From: Kribbella qitaiheensis
GTDB lineage: Bacteria > Actinomycetota > Actinomycetes > Propionibacteriales > Kribbellaceae
DNA: 64,000 bases
Direction: 5' to 3'
Assembly (NCBI RefSeq): GCF_014217565.1
Contig: NZ_CP043661.1
Location: 6,386,001-6,450,000 of the forward strand
Below the pieces are notes generated by a model. That model ran no database searches, was not told the origin of the DNA, and worked only from the letters and a program-made list of their open reading frames with translations. Position 1 is the first letter of the stretch. Every line of letters starts with the position of its first letter. Below are positions 1 through 8,676 of the stretch, in pieces. The position numbers and the translations under genes are program-made.

Positions 1-487
1 GGCCCTGGTCGAGCGGGCGGGTGCGGAACTGGTGGACCTGCTCGTCGAGCTCGGCGGCCATCACCGAGACCTGCGACTTGGACAGCCGGGTGATGCCGAG
101 GGTCTCGACCAGCTTCTCCATCCGGCGCGTTGACACCCCGAGCAGGTAGCAGGTTGCCACCACCGTGGTCAGCGCCCGCTCGGCGCGGCGGCGCCGTTCC
201 AGCAGCCAGTCCGGGAAGTAGGAGCCCGAGCGGAGCTTGGGGATCGCGATGTCCAGGGTGCCGGCACGGGTGTCGAAGTCACGGTGCCGGTAGCCCTTGC
301 GGGAGTTGGTCCGGTCCGGACTCGGCACACCGTACGGGGCGCCGCAGACCGCGTCGGCATCCGCCGACATGAGCGCCTGAACGAACCTGGTCAACATGTC
401 ACGCAACAGATCCGGCGACGCAGCCGCCAACTGGTCTTGCAGGAACTGATGGTCTGGTGGGGGATGAAATGGTGATGGGTTTTGACG
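1..487 (-). CDS. IS256-family (mutator) transposase, partial at window edge
   Basis: The minus-strand frame is open from position 487 to the left edge and reads as the N-terminal third of an actinobacterial IS256/mutator transposase. Recognisable blocks are ASPDLLRDMLTRFVQALMSA, YRHRDFDTRAGTLDIAIPKL, then GSYFPDWLLERRRRAERAL and GVSTRRMEKLVETLGI. The conserved RMEKLV...LGI..LSKSQVS stretch is typical of the family. The DDE catalytic residues would lie beyond position 1. No ATG occurs in frame before about 411 and an in-frame stop lies at 488-490, so the true start is unclear. The 5' end may be eroded, or translation may start at a rare codon. I saw no terminal inverted repeat to fix the right end of the element. 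Confidence 0.85.
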
Positions 488-611
488 TCATTTGAGGTGG
501 TGACTTGGGTGCCAGTGGCGGAGTTGAATGGTGGTCCGTAGCCGTTCTGCCTGAGTTGATTCATCCGGGACCGGCGGCCAACCCCGGAAATCCGCACTTG
601 CGTGCGCCGCT

Positions 612-1079
612 CTACTCACCGTCCCGGTGGCCGTGTGGGTGGCGGGGGCGCCTGGTGCCGACGTTGTCGGTCAGGGCTTTGAGCAGGCCGGGGATTTCCG
701 CCACGGTGTGGGCGGGTAGGCCGGTCACGGTTTCCTCGGCCAGTGCCCGCCATAGCTGCTTGACCTGATCGGTGAGCGCTCTGCCGCTGTCGGTTAGCTC
801 GACGATGGTGGCACGTTTGTCGGTGGGGGCGGGTTTGCGGCGGATGTGGCCGGAGGCTTCGAGTTTGCGGGTCATGAGTGTGACGCTGGGCGGCTCGCAG
901 CCGAGCGCCTCGCTGAGCTGGGCCTGGATCATGGGGCCGGTGCGGGCGAGTTCGAGCAGAAGCGCTTCCTGGCCGGGGTGCAGGCCGAGCGGAGCCAGCA
1001 GCGTGGCGGCCCTGGCCCGGTGGCGCAGGCTCAGCAGGCGGATGGCCTGGTTGAGCGCTTCGGCGTGCTCGAAGTCCAT
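612..1079 (-). CDS. MarR-family transcriptional regulator
   Basis: This 155-residue protein has the MarR winged-helix layout. An N-terminal dimerisation helix (MDFEHAEALNQAIRLL) is followed by the winged helix with TGPMIQAQLSEALGCEPPSVT as recognition region, then the wing RKPAPTDKRATIVELTDSG and C-terminal dimerisation helices. The ATG at 1079 is chosen over upstream starts because AAGGAGAG sits just before it and the family N-terminus begins there. The gene diverges from the flavodoxin-fold gene at 1161, and an operator-like double palindrome fills the gap. It probably represses both itself and the quinone reductase/efflux pair in response to phenolic or electrophilic ligands. That role is inferred from family and context. 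Confidence 0.93.
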   Translation of the reverse strand: MDFEHAEALNQAIRLLSLRHRARAATLLAPLGLHPGQEALLLELARTGPMIQAQLSEALGCEPPSVTLMTRKLEASGHIRRKPAPTDKRATIVELTDSGRALTDQVKQLWRALAEETVTGLPAHTVAEIPGLLKALTDNVGTRRPRHPHGHRDGE

Positions 1080-1094
1080 GGGCTCTCCTTGACC

Positions 1095-1136
1095 AGAATT
1101 GGTTATCTGCATAACGTTATGCGCATAACCAATTCT
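1095..1136. promoter_or_regulatory. MarR operator: nested double palindrome
   Basis: Perfect 12-bp arms AGAATTGGTTAT (1095-1106) and ATAACCAATTCT (1125-1136) enclose a second palindrome, GCATAACGTTATGC (1109-1122). Read another way, there are two adjacent copies of GTTAT-N4-ATAAC, spaced as two overlapping dimer sites. The site lies between the divergent MarR gene and the oxidoreductase, overlapping the likely promoters of both. Confidence 0.88.
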
Positions 1137-1160
1137 ATACGACACTGTTGGGAGCTGGAC

Positions 1161-1802
1161 ATGACCGTGAAGGTCGCCGTCATCTACTACAGCGCGACAG
1201 GCGCTGTGCACGCATTGGGGCAGGCCGTCGCCGAGGGCGCTGCCTCGGCCGGCGCCGAGGTGCGGCTGCGGCGGGTCGCCGAGCTGGCATCCGACAGCGC
1301 GATCAACCAGAACCCGCAGTGGCGGCGCCACGCCGACGCCACCACATCGATTACCGAGGCCTCGGTTGAGGACCTGGCGTGGGCCGACGCCTTCGCGTTC
1401 GGGACGCCGACCCGGTTCGGTGGGCCGGCCGCGCAGCTCAAACAGTTCATCGACCAGGCCGGCGGGTTGTGGCGGGAAGGCAAGCTGGCCGACAAACCGG
1501 TGACGGCATTCACCTCGGCGTTCAACCGGCACGGCGGCAGCGAGGCCACGATCTTGTCGCTGGGCAATGTCTTCTACCACTGGGGCGCGCTGATCGTCCC
1601 GCCCGGATATACCGATCCGGCCGTGTACGCCGCCGGCGGCAACCCCTACGGCACGTCGTTCGTAGCCGGCCCGAACGGCGACAGTCCCGACGCCGCGGCG
1701 CTGGAAGCGGCCAGATACCAGGGACGGCGACTGGCCCAGATCACAATCCGGCTGGTGGGGGCCGACCGCGCCGCCATGGCCAGTGTGAGCGGCCGGTCAT
1801 GA
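1161..1802 (+). CDS. Flavodoxin-fold NAD(P)H:quinone oxidoreductase (WrbA-like)
   Basis: This 213-residue flavodoxin-like protein starts MTVKVAVIYYSATGAVHALG, an FMN-phosphate-binding loop. It continues with WADAFAFGTPTRFGGPAAQLKQFIDQ and KPVTAFTSAFNRHGGSEATILSL, the FMN isoalloxazine-binding segments of the WrbA (type IV NAD(P)H:quinone oxidoreductase) family. Two-electron reduction of quinones in the cytoplasm avoids semiquinone formation. Its stop overlaps the start of the MFS gene by four bases (ATGA), so the two are translationally coupled. The MarR operator lies immediately upstream. Taken together this looks like an inducible quinone or electrophile detoxification and efflux unit. The substrate cannot be read from sequence. 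Confidence 0.9.
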   Translation: MTVKVAVIYYSATGAVHALGQAVAEGAASAGAEVRLRRVAELASDSAINQNPQWRRHADATTSITEASVEDLAWADAFAFGTPTRFGGPAAQLKQFIDQAGGLWREGKLADKPVTAFTSAFNRHGGSEATILSLGNVFYHWGALIVPPGYTDPAVYAAGGNPYGTSFVAGPNGDSPDAAALEAARYQGRRLAQITIRLVGADRAAMASVSGRS

Positions 1803-3241
1803 CAACGGAGGAAGTCATCGAGCGGGCGACGCCGCGCGCCTTCCCCGCCTGGTTGATCCTGTCATTGGCGTGTGCCTGCCAGTTCATGGTGATCCTGGAT
1901 TCGGCCATCGTGAACGTCGCCCTACCCTCGATCCGCAGCGACCTCGGCTTTAGCGCCACCGGCCTGGCCTGGGTGGTGAACGGCTACCTGCTCACCTTCG
2001 CCGGCTTTATGCTGCTGGGTGGCCGCGCCGCCGACCTGTTCGGCCACCGCCGAATGCTGACCGCCGGGCTGATGCTGTTCTCGGCCTCGAGTCTGGTCGG
2101 CGGCCTGGCAACCGCTCCTGAGGTGCTCGTGGCGGCCCGCGTCGCGCAGGGCGTGGGAGCCGCCATGCTGGCCCCGGCGACGCTGGCCGTCATCAACACC
2201 AGCTTCACCAAAGGGCACGCGCGCGCCCGGGCATTAGGCGCATGGTCCGCCTCGGGCGGCATCGGCGGGATGGCCGGCGCGCTTGCGGGCGGCGCCATCA
2301 CCACCGGTCTGTCGTGGCGGTGGGTCTTCCTCATCAACGTACCGATCGGCGCGATACTGATCGTGGTGGCCATGATGTCGCTGACCGGCACCCGGACCGG
2401 CCGGCGAGAATCGCTCGACCTCACTGGTGCGGTCACGGCGACGGCGGGTTTGGCCGCGCTGATCTACGGGGTCATGCGGAGCGCCGATCATGGATGGACG
2501 TCCGTGCCGGTCGTCGGACTCGTGTCCGCGGGCCTGCTGCTGCTCGTCGTGTTCACCCTCGTCGAGGCACGGGTCGCCACCCAGCCGATGATGCCCCTGC
2601 GGCTGCTCAGAATCCGAGGGGTGGCCGTCGCCAACGGCATGCTGCTGCTGTTCGGCGGCATTGCGATCGCGATGTGGTATTTCACGTCGCTGTTCCTGCA
2701 GAACGTGCTCGACTTCAGCGCGCTGCAAGCCGGGCTCGGGCAGACGCCCGCGGCGGTGACATTCGTGGCAGTCGCACGATTGGCCGCCGCCCTGCTGCCG
2801 CGTACCGGTGTGCGCACTCTGGTGCTGGCCGGCAGCGCCGGGTTCCTTGCCGGTTTCGGTTGGCTCGCCCAAGCCGATGCCGGCAGCGGCTATGTCATCA
2901 GCGTGCTCGGGCCGACGCTGCTCATCGCGGTCGGCATCGGGCTGACCTTCCCCACCCTCATGGCCGCGGCGACCACCGACATTCCCGAGGGCGACGCGGG
3001 AATCGTCGGTGGTGTGGCCAGCACCGCCAGTCAGGTGGGCGGGTCGATCGGGCTCGCGATCCTTGCGACGGCAGCCAGCGCCACAGCCGACACAGGGGTC
3101 GGGGGGACTTCCCCGACCGCTAACCTCGCCGCCGGCTACGACCTCGTCTTCCTCATAGCGGCCGGGCTCGGCCTGGCCATCGCGGTGGTCAGCCTGCTGC
3201 TGCCACGGCACCAGCGCGGCCAACCTACGACGACGCACTGA
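1799..3241 (+). CDS. MFS drug transporter, DHA2 (14-TM, EmrB/QacA) type
   Basis: This 480-residue membrane protein has the hallmarks of DHA2 proton-driven drug antiporters. The TM1 motif is VILDSAIVNVALPSI (motif D1 style). Loop motif A reads GGRAADLFGHRRM, and the motif C-like helix is ARALGAWSASGGIGGMAGAL. It has about 14 hydrophobic segments. It begins at the ATG overlapping the stop of the upstream quinone reductase and should be co-transcribed with it. A likely role is export of the quinone, phenol or drug sensed by the MarR protein. There is a much longer in-frame extension to the left, but it overlaps the oxidoreductase gene in another frame and is not used. Confidence 0.92.
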   Translation: MTTEEVIERATPRAFPAWLILSLACACQFMVILDSAIVNVALPSIRSDLGFSATGLAWVVNGYLLTFAGFMLLGGRAADLFGHRRMLTAGLMLFSASSLVGGLATAPEVLVAARVAQGVGAAMLAPATLAVINTSFTKGHARARALGAWSASGGIGGMAGALAGGAITTGLSWRWVFLINVPIGAILIVVAMMSLTGTRTGRRESLDLTGAVTATAGLAALIYGVMRSADHGWTSVPVVGLVSAGLLLLVVFTLVEARVATQPMMPLRLLRIRGVAVANGMLLLFGGIAIAMWYFTSLFLQNVLDFSALQAGLGQTPAAVTFVAVARLAAALLPRTGVRTLVLAGSAGFLAGFGWLAQADAGSGYVISVLGPTLLIAVGIGLTFPTLMAAATTDIPEGDAGIVGGVASTASQVGGSIGLAILATAASATADTGVGGTSPTANLAAGYDLVFLIAAGLGLAIAVVSLLLPRHQRGQPTTTH

Positions 3242-3277
3242 CGGCGAGGGGCACGACCTTGAGCTTCCCGAGCCAGC

Positions 3278-4836
3278 TCATCGGCCGTCTTGGCGGATGA
3301 GCTGGTCGCGTTCGGGAGGCGTCCACGGGCCGGGTGCGGGGTGGCGGCGGCTGGGGGCGAGGCGGTAGGACTCGGTACCGGTCTCGAGGATGTTCCCGCC
3401 GAACGTCAAGCGGTCCACGATCGCGGCGCAGAGCCTCGGATCGGTGAAGGTCTTACCCCAGCCGGCGAACGATTCGTTCGAGGCGATCGCGACGGAGTTC
3501 TTCTCCTCGCGTTCGGTCAGTACCTGGAACAGCAGTTCAGCGCCCCGCCGGTCCAGCTGCATGTAGCCAAGTTCGTCGATGCATTGCAGGTCGACGCGGC
3601 CGTAACGGGCGATCGTCTTGGTCAAGATCTTGTCGTCGGCGGCCTCGACCAGTTCGTCGGCCAGCTTGGCCGCGAGGGGCGTACTTGACCCGGAAGCCGG
3701 CCATCGCCGCTTCGGTGCCGAGCGCGATGAGCAGGGATCAGCCGCTCGTGCCTGGCGACCTCGGTGCGGCCGTCGAACACGAGCAGGTCGGAAGCGTTCA
3801 GCAGCACCTGGACCTGGCGGCCGATCAGCCGCGACGGCACCGAATGGTGGTTGGTGCTGACGGTGATCTGGGTGTAGCGATCGACCTGTTGGGTGAACCA
3901 GCGACCGGTCTCGAACCGCTCGAACGGCAGCGGTGCCAGCAGTGACTGCTCGACAGCGAACATCTCCCCGATCGGCCGCGGCCGCGACCGGATCCGGCGG
4001 GCATCATCGACGGCATCTCATACGTCGATCATCTCGTTGAGTTGGGCCAGCGAGTCGATGTCGGGAACCGGGACGAGATGGTTGCGGCGGACGTAGCCGA
4101 TCTGTCCCTCGACGCCGCCCTTCTCGTGTGCGCCTCTCAACCCAGGCTGGCAGTAGAAGGTATCCAAGCCATAGTGGGACCGGAACGCCGTCCACCGGTC
4201 GGTCTCGACCCGGGTCCGGGCGAACCCGATCACCTGCGCGACAGCGGCCTTCAAATTGTCGTAGCGAACTTTGCCGGTCGGGACCCCACCCAGCACGCTG
4301 AAGGCGTGCAGATGGCCCTCCAGGAAGGCCTCCTGCCTGGAGGAGGCGAACACCCGGTGCACGGCGTTGCCCGAATGCGACAGCCGGAACGAGAACAGGT
4401 AACACGCCACCTGTTCGCCGGCCAGCTGGACCGTGATGTCACCGAAGTCGGCCTCTGCCTCCGTACCGGGCAGATGCGGCTGTGGAACGTACGCCCCGCC
4501 ACGCCCCGACCCGGATCTCGTTGCGCCGCGTGGCCACGTAGCTCTTCACCATCTGATACGAGACCCGCGCATCGGCCGCCTCGTGCTCGTCCAGCAACCG
4601 GTCATAGATCCGCTTCGCGGTGTGGCGCTGCTTCCTCGGCGCGGTCAAGTCGTCCCGCAGCCATCCGTCGACCACCGCCGTGAACTCGTCCAGCCGGCTG
4701 CCGCGCTCTGGTAGCTTCTTCTGCGGCTGCGGCTGCGGCTGCGGCTGCGGCCATACCGAGATTAAGGCAGCAGCGACCGTGCGGTAGCCCACCCCGTGCT
4801 TGCGCTGCAGCGCACGATTCGTCATACCCGCCCGGG
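3278..4836 (-). pseudogene. IS21-family istA-istB remnant, fused by deletion and multiply broken
   Basis: Reading right to left, the IstA N-terminus (MTNRALQRKHGVGYRTVAAA at about 4825) loses frame near 4500. It resumes as the integrase core (ACYLFSFRLSHSGNAVHRVF, AHEKGGVEGQIGYVRRNHL) and meets an in-frame TGA near 4018. It then continues as the IstA C-terminus (FAVEQSLLAPLPFERFETGR ... VARHERLIP). At about 3745 that coding is joined directly to the middle of the IstB ATPase (ALGTEAAMAGFRVKYAP), so the IstA tail and the IstB N-terminus with Walker A are deleted. A further frameshift near 3680 precedes IDELGYMQLDRRGAELLFQV, the Walker B region. The element cannot be functional. Its right end abuts an IS630 remnant. 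Confidence 0.9.
4721..4751. repeat. Hexanucleotide microsatellite (CTGCGG)x5
   Basis: Five perfect tandem copies of CTGCGG lie inside the istA remnant. On the minus strand they encode alternating Pro-Gln after the IstA N-terminal helix-turn-helix. Such a run is prone to slippage, but its length keeps the reading frame. Confidence 0.85.
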
Positions 4837-5404
4837 CATCAGCAGATCGAGGCGGTGATCGTGGCGACGCTGGAGCGGACGCCGAAGGATGCGACGTACT
4901 GGTCGCGGTCCGGTCCCTCGCCCTTCACACCCGTCAGACTCCCGGTTACCACCTGGTGGCAGCCGGTGCCGCTCGATGTCGCCAGCGGCCAGGTGATCGG
5001 CTCGCTGCACCGCAGCCACCGGGCGATCGAGTTCAAGACGTTCCTCGCCAAGATCGACGCCGAAGTCCCCGCCTGCCTCGACGTCCACCTGGTCTGCGAC
5101 AACCTGTCGACGCACAAGACCCCGGCCATCATCAAGTGGCTCGACGCGTACCCGCGGTTCCACCTGTACTTCACCCCGACCAGCTCGTCATGGCTCAACC
5201 AGGTCGAACGCTGGTTCGGGCTGCTCACCGACAAGCAGCTCCGCCGCGGCGTCCACAATCCCTGCAGGCACTGGAGAAAGACATCCGTGCCTGGGTCACC
5301 ACCTGGAACGACAACCCGCGACCATTCACCTGGACCAGACCGCCGACCAGATCTTCGAACGACTCAACTCATATATTCAACGGATTCCCTGCGCAGGGCG
5401 CTAG
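4833..5404 (+). pseudogene. IS630-family transposase remnant
   Basis: The plus strand starts with an IS630 helix-turn-helix tail (HQQIEAVIVATLERTPKDAT). It then jumps, by internal deletion, into the DDE catalytic domain: VIGSLHRSHRAIEFKTFLAK, LDVHLVCDNLSTHKTPAI, then HLYFTPTSSSWLNQVERWFG. These contain the second Asp (CDN) and the Glu (NQVERWF) of the DDE triad. A frameshift near 5257 moves the C-terminal segment QALEKDIRAWVTTWNDNPRP to another frame. A further single-base loss near 5330 separates the last block, which ends SYIQRIPCAGR and a stop at 5402-5404. The first catalytic Asp segment is missing. Confidence 0.88.
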
Positions 5405-5507
5405 CGCGAACGTTCACGATCTCGATGAGACAGCCAATTTGGTTCGCGACGATGACTAGGTTGTCTACGCCGACGCCGGATACCAAGGCGTGAGAAGCAG
5501 CCCGAGG

Positions 5508-5781
5508 TGATCGGTGACGAGCACCTGTCGAGCGTGGAGTTCCGGATCGCGGCCCGGAAGGGAGACTCGCGGCCAGCCCTGACCGTGTCTGGCAGTCGCG
5601 TCAGGCGGGCGTGCGGGCCAAGGTCGAGCATCCTTTCCTCATCGTGAAACGGGATCTCGGGTTCACCAAGACCCGCTACCGCAGGCTGGCCAAGAACCTC
5701 AATCACCTGTAGGTCCTGTTCGCCTCAGCGAACTGGCTGATGCGTGCCCGTGCCGTCACTCTGATGGGGGTGACGGCATAG
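5508..5781 (+). pseudogene. IS5-family transposase C-terminal remnant
   Basis: Blocks VEFRIAARKGD and VRAKVEHPFLIVKRDLGFTK, then TRYRRLAKNLNHL, a stop, and VLFASANWLMRARAV match the C-terminal part of an IS5-family DDE transposase. The RAKVEHPF...K.....YRGLAKN pattern includes the catalytic Glu. A TAG interrupts the last conserved helix and the middle of the fragment changes frame. Only about 90 codons survive. The fragment belongs to the same insertion hot spot as the IS21 and IS630 remnants. Confidence 0.8.
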
Positions 5782-6169
5782 CGCCAGCCTGCCCACAACC
5801 CGCCAACGAGGCCGGGATCTGGCCAGGAACACACCGTCACGACCCTGACCAATCCGCGCAAACTCTCCCGGGCACTACCGCATCATCCAGCGCGTCACAC
5901 AACCCCAATATTCAGCGATTCCCTAGGAATGGACTACTCATTATGGATTCAGATTTCGCGTCGACCACACCGGAACGCATCGCATCGACGATGCCCGTTG
6001 AGCCGCTTGTCCCCAGCCTGACAACTCGTTCTCCCATTCGCCGGAAAGGCTCGTACCTTCCCTAGTGCCGCTCTCCCGCCGACCCCAGCTCCGGACCCGG
6101 AAGGCCGCCGGCAATCCCTCTCCCGACTCCAGGCCGCGAGCCACCATCAGGACCCCCGGGACTCTGAAC
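5782..6169. other. Non-coding spacer between IS relics and hydrolase relic
   Basis: No convincing gene, RNA or operator was seen here. It holds the tail of the insertion-sequence graveyard. A stretch near 5907 (TATTCAGCGATTCCCT) resembles the coding end of the IS630 relic near 5371, which may be chance. Confidence 0.5.
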
Positions 6170-6676
6170 CAAAGTCAGCGGTCGAGGGCGGCGATGAAGG
6201 TGGAGCAGCACCTCGGCCGGACGCTCCTCGGGGATCCAGTGGCCGCAGTTCGGTATGTCGATCACAGCGCGGAGGACAGTGACGATACCGGGGAGTTGCT
6301 CGATGAAGTCGGGTGGGAAGAAAGTCCGGACCAGGTCGCCCTCGCCGCTGGTGAAGAGGGCCGGCGAGGTAGTCACTGCATCCTGCCGCGATGCGGCCGG
6401 AGCCCAGTCGCGCTCCATGTTGCGGTACCGGTTCAGCGGGTCGGTGAACCCGATCCATTGGTACTGCCGGGCGTACTACTCGTTGTCGTCATCGGTCAGA
6501 CACGGAGGCAAGTTCGGCCCGAAGTACTGACACAGGAAGGTCAGTGTGGATGCGGCGCCACGCCGTGTCAGGGGTACGGACACCCCTGGCAGCCACGTAC
6601 CAGATCGTGGCGCGACGTCGCGCTGCGCCAGTCCACGCCGCAACCCCAGTCATGGCCGACCACGACAGCCTTCTCT
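6170..6676 (-). pseudogene. Epoxide-hydrolase-like alpha/beta hydrolase, decayed
   Basis: On the minus strand the nucleophile-elbow segment AVVVGHDWGCGVDW (about 6635-6671) carries the GHDWG motif of epoxide-hydrolase-like alpha/beta hydrolases. It runs on as SRHDLVRGCQG into a TGA. After a frame change come QYFGPNLPPCLTDD, a TAG stop near 6478, then YQWIGFTDPLNRYRNMERDW. The acid/histidine part follows as ALFTSGEGDLVRTFFP and IPNCGHWIPEERPAEVLL, with the catalytic His in GHW. Two frameshifts or stops and a missing N-terminus make it a pseudogene. Its 5' side touches the end of the ROK gene, so an upstream deletion probably joined them. Confidence 0.8.
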
Positions 6677-7585
6677 TCACCGAGTGCTTCTGCCGAGTAC
6701 TGCCGCGCCGATGGCGCCGCCTAGGTCTCCTAGCGTCGACGGCACGATGACGGGGGAGGGGAAGCAATCGACGATCCCTTGGAGCGAAGCGAAAAGCGAC
6801 GGCGAGAACGCGTCGAACAGTTGCGCCGCGCTTCCACCGAGCACCACGATCTCGGGGTGGTAGATGGTCAGGAGGTCGGCGAGGCCGGCAGCCACTCGCT
6901 TGCCGTAGGCATCGAAGACGGTCCGGGCCTCGGGCTCACCGGCGGACGCGTCGCGTCCGATCGCCAGCAGCGCCTCAACGGTGATCTTCGGACCGTTGGA
7001 TCCTTGGAGTCCCTCGACGAGGCTTTGCAGTCCGGAGCGCGAGGCCGCGATCTCCCAGCAGGCGCTGCGCCCGCAGTAGCAAGGGGCATCCACGTCCGCG
7101 ATGCTCAGATGACCCGCCTCGGGGTGCTGACCGTCCGCACCGCGGACCGGCTCGCCTGAACGCAGCATGGACACCCCGACGCCGGTGCCGAGGGTCACCA
7201 TCAGGACACCTGAGTACCCACGGGCAGCGCCCACTGCGGCCTCACCGATGCAGGCCGCGACGGCGTCGTTCTCGATCGGCACCGGGATCCCGTAGAGGGC
7301 CGACAGTTCTTTGGCTACATCGACCCCGGTAAAGGCCGGCAGAGTCGCCGGATTCTGAATCACTCCAGCGTTGTCGATGGGACCACTGGCGCCGATGCCG
7401 AGCGACCCGATCACCTGGGAGCCGGCTGCGGTGTCGACGAGCTCGCGGAGAAAGGCGACGACCTGCGCTGGAGATCCCGCGGCAGGTGTTGCCGCGGTCT
7501 CCTCGTTCAGCACAGAGGTGTTTCGATCGATCGCGACGACGCGTGTTCCGGTGCCTCCGAGGTCGACTCCCAGCTGGACACTCAC
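6677..7585 (-). CDS. ROK-family sugar kinase
   Basis: This 302-residue protein has an N-terminal phosphate-1 motif LGVDLGGTGTRVVAID. The sugar-binding region includes IENDAVAACIGEA and a LMVTLGTGVGVSML phosphate-2 segment. Next come GQHPEAGHLSI (the ROK ExGH motif) and a zinc-type cluster CYCGRSACWE. An adenosine motif, EIVVLGGSAAQLFD, closes the fold. These are the expected ROK hexokinase or amino-sugar kinase features. The GTG start overlaps the stop of the SIS gene by four bases (GTGA), so it is the last, coupled gene of the operon. It probably phosphorylates the sugar released or carried by the substrate of this operon. The specific sugar is not deducible. Confidence 0.93.
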   Translation of the reverse strand: MSVQLGVDLGGTGTRVVAIDRNTSVLNEETAATPAAGSPAQVVAFLRELVDTAAGSQVIGSLGIGASGPIDNAGVIQNPATLPAFTGVDVAKELSALYGIPVPIENDAVAACIGEAAVGAARGYSGVLMVTLGTGVGVSMLRSGEPVRGADGQHPEAGHLSIADVDAPCYCGRSACWEIAASRSGLQSLVEGLQGSNGPKITVEALLAIGRDASAGEPEARTVFDAYGKRVAAGLADLLTIYHPEIVVLGGSAAQLFDAFSPSLFASLQGIVDCFPSPVIVPSTLGDLGGAIGAAVLGRSTR

Positions 7586-8622
7586 AGCGTCGTCGTCACT
7601 TTGTTGCCAAAGACAAACGCACCCGGCTGGACACCGTTGGCATGAGCGACCTCGACCGCGAGGTGCTGCGCGACGACCGCCCCTGTCATCAGTGACTCCA
7701 GACCGTTCCTCCCGCCAGTCGGCAGTGTGCGCGCTCCCGGCAGCTCAACGTCGCCTACTAGAATCACGGAGGTTCCGACCGACAGCAGGTCCTCCGCCAG
7801 GCGGTTCAGGCTGGTGTCGTCCTCGCGAGTCTCCGCACCGTAGAGCATCGCTGTCATGCCTTCGCCGGCAAGCTCGAAGGGGCCGTGGCGGAACTGCCCA
7901 CCGACGAACCCTTCCACCGCGACCTTTGCGGCCTCCTTCATGATGAGAGCGGCATAGAGCGCTGTGGCGGTTGCGTCCCGCTTCCCGACCGCCACCAGAC
8001 GCGGGGCCGCGGCGGAAAGCATCGTCGACCCGATGTCCGCCGCCAGACGGTTCTGCACCACCACGGCAACCTGTTCGGTCGCTCCTGCCAGTTCATCGTC
8101 CAGTTCGCTGGCGGAGGTCTGCCGGAAGATCCCGGTCAGGCGGTGATGGACGCCGAGCGTGTTGAGGTAGCTCTTCGTGCTGACCGTCGCCTCCGGCCCG
8201 CTGTGCAGCAGAACAGCAAGGTCCGCGGTATCGGCGAGTGGGCTCGTCGCATCCGCGGTGATGCCGAGAATGCCGATCCGGCTCGACCACCGCTCTCGTA
8301 GCCGGCTCGTCGCCTCGACCACTTCGCCGCTGGCACCCGACTGCGACGTCGCGATGACGAGTGTGTTCGGCGTGACAAGTTCTGGCGTCTCGAGGAGCGT
8401 CCCCGCATCGACCAGCCAGCACGGCAGGCCGAGTTGGGTGAGTGCGCGCCAGGTCGGGATCCCGGCGAAATGGCTGCTCCCCATGCCGGTGAGCACTACT
8501 CGGTCCCAGCCGCGACGAATGAAGTCGTCGGCGCCGGCCGTCGGCCCTGCGCCGAGCAGGTCGGACAGAGCGCCGGGCTGCGCGAGCATGTCTTGTTCGA
8601 ACGGAGTCAGCTGAGGGGACAT
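7582..8622 (-). CDS. Double-SIS-domain sugar isomerase/deglycase (GlmS-C/FrlB-like)
   Basis: This 346-residue protein is made of two SIS domains. The first carries VVLTGMGSSHFAG and IATSQSGASGEVVEA, the phosphosugar-binding loops. The second has LVAVGKRDATATALYAALIM, KEAAKVAVEGFVGGQFRHGP and the C-terminal FVFGNKVTTT. The layout matches the isomerase half of GlmS, AgaS-like proteins and FrlB-type fructosamine-6-phosphate deglycases. No glutamine amidotransferase domain is present. It is coupled to the ROK kinase and lies in one operon with a GMC oxidoreductase, a DeoR regulator and an APC permease. Interconversion or deglycation of an amino-sugar phosphate is the most natural role, but this is inference. 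Confidence 0.88.
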   Translation of the reverse strand: MSPQLTPFEQDMLAQPGALSDLLGAGPTAGADDFIRRGWDRVVLTGMGSSHFAGIPTWRALTQLGLPCWLVDAGTLLETPELVTPNTLVIATSQSGASGEVVEATSRLRERWSSRIGILGITADATSPLADTADLAVLLHSGPEATVSTKSYLNTLGVHHRLTGIFRQTSASELDDELAGATEQVAVVVQNRLAADIGSTMLSAAAPRLVAVGKRDATATALYAALIMKEAAKVAVEGFVGGQFRHGPFELAGEGMTAMLYGAETREDDTSLNRLAEDLLSVGTSVILVGDVELPGARTLPTGGRNGLESLMTGAVVAQHLAVEVAHANGVQPGAFVFGNKVTTTL

Positions 8623-8676
8623 GGAGAAGCACTCATTTCATGACGTCGACGAGGTGAGGACGAATTACACGTTCGG

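Noticed and set aside
1379..1798. N-terminal extension of the MFS transporter
   Set aside because: The longer frame lies inside the flavodoxin-fold gene, is arginine-rich and lacks hydrophobic segments. The coupled ATG at 1799 fits the family.
5371..5925. Shared ends of one IS (TATTCAACGGATTCCCT and TATTCAGCGATTCCCT)
   Set aside because: The first copy is the coding end of the IS630 transposase and the two are in the same orientation with a gap difference, so they are not terminal inverted repeats.
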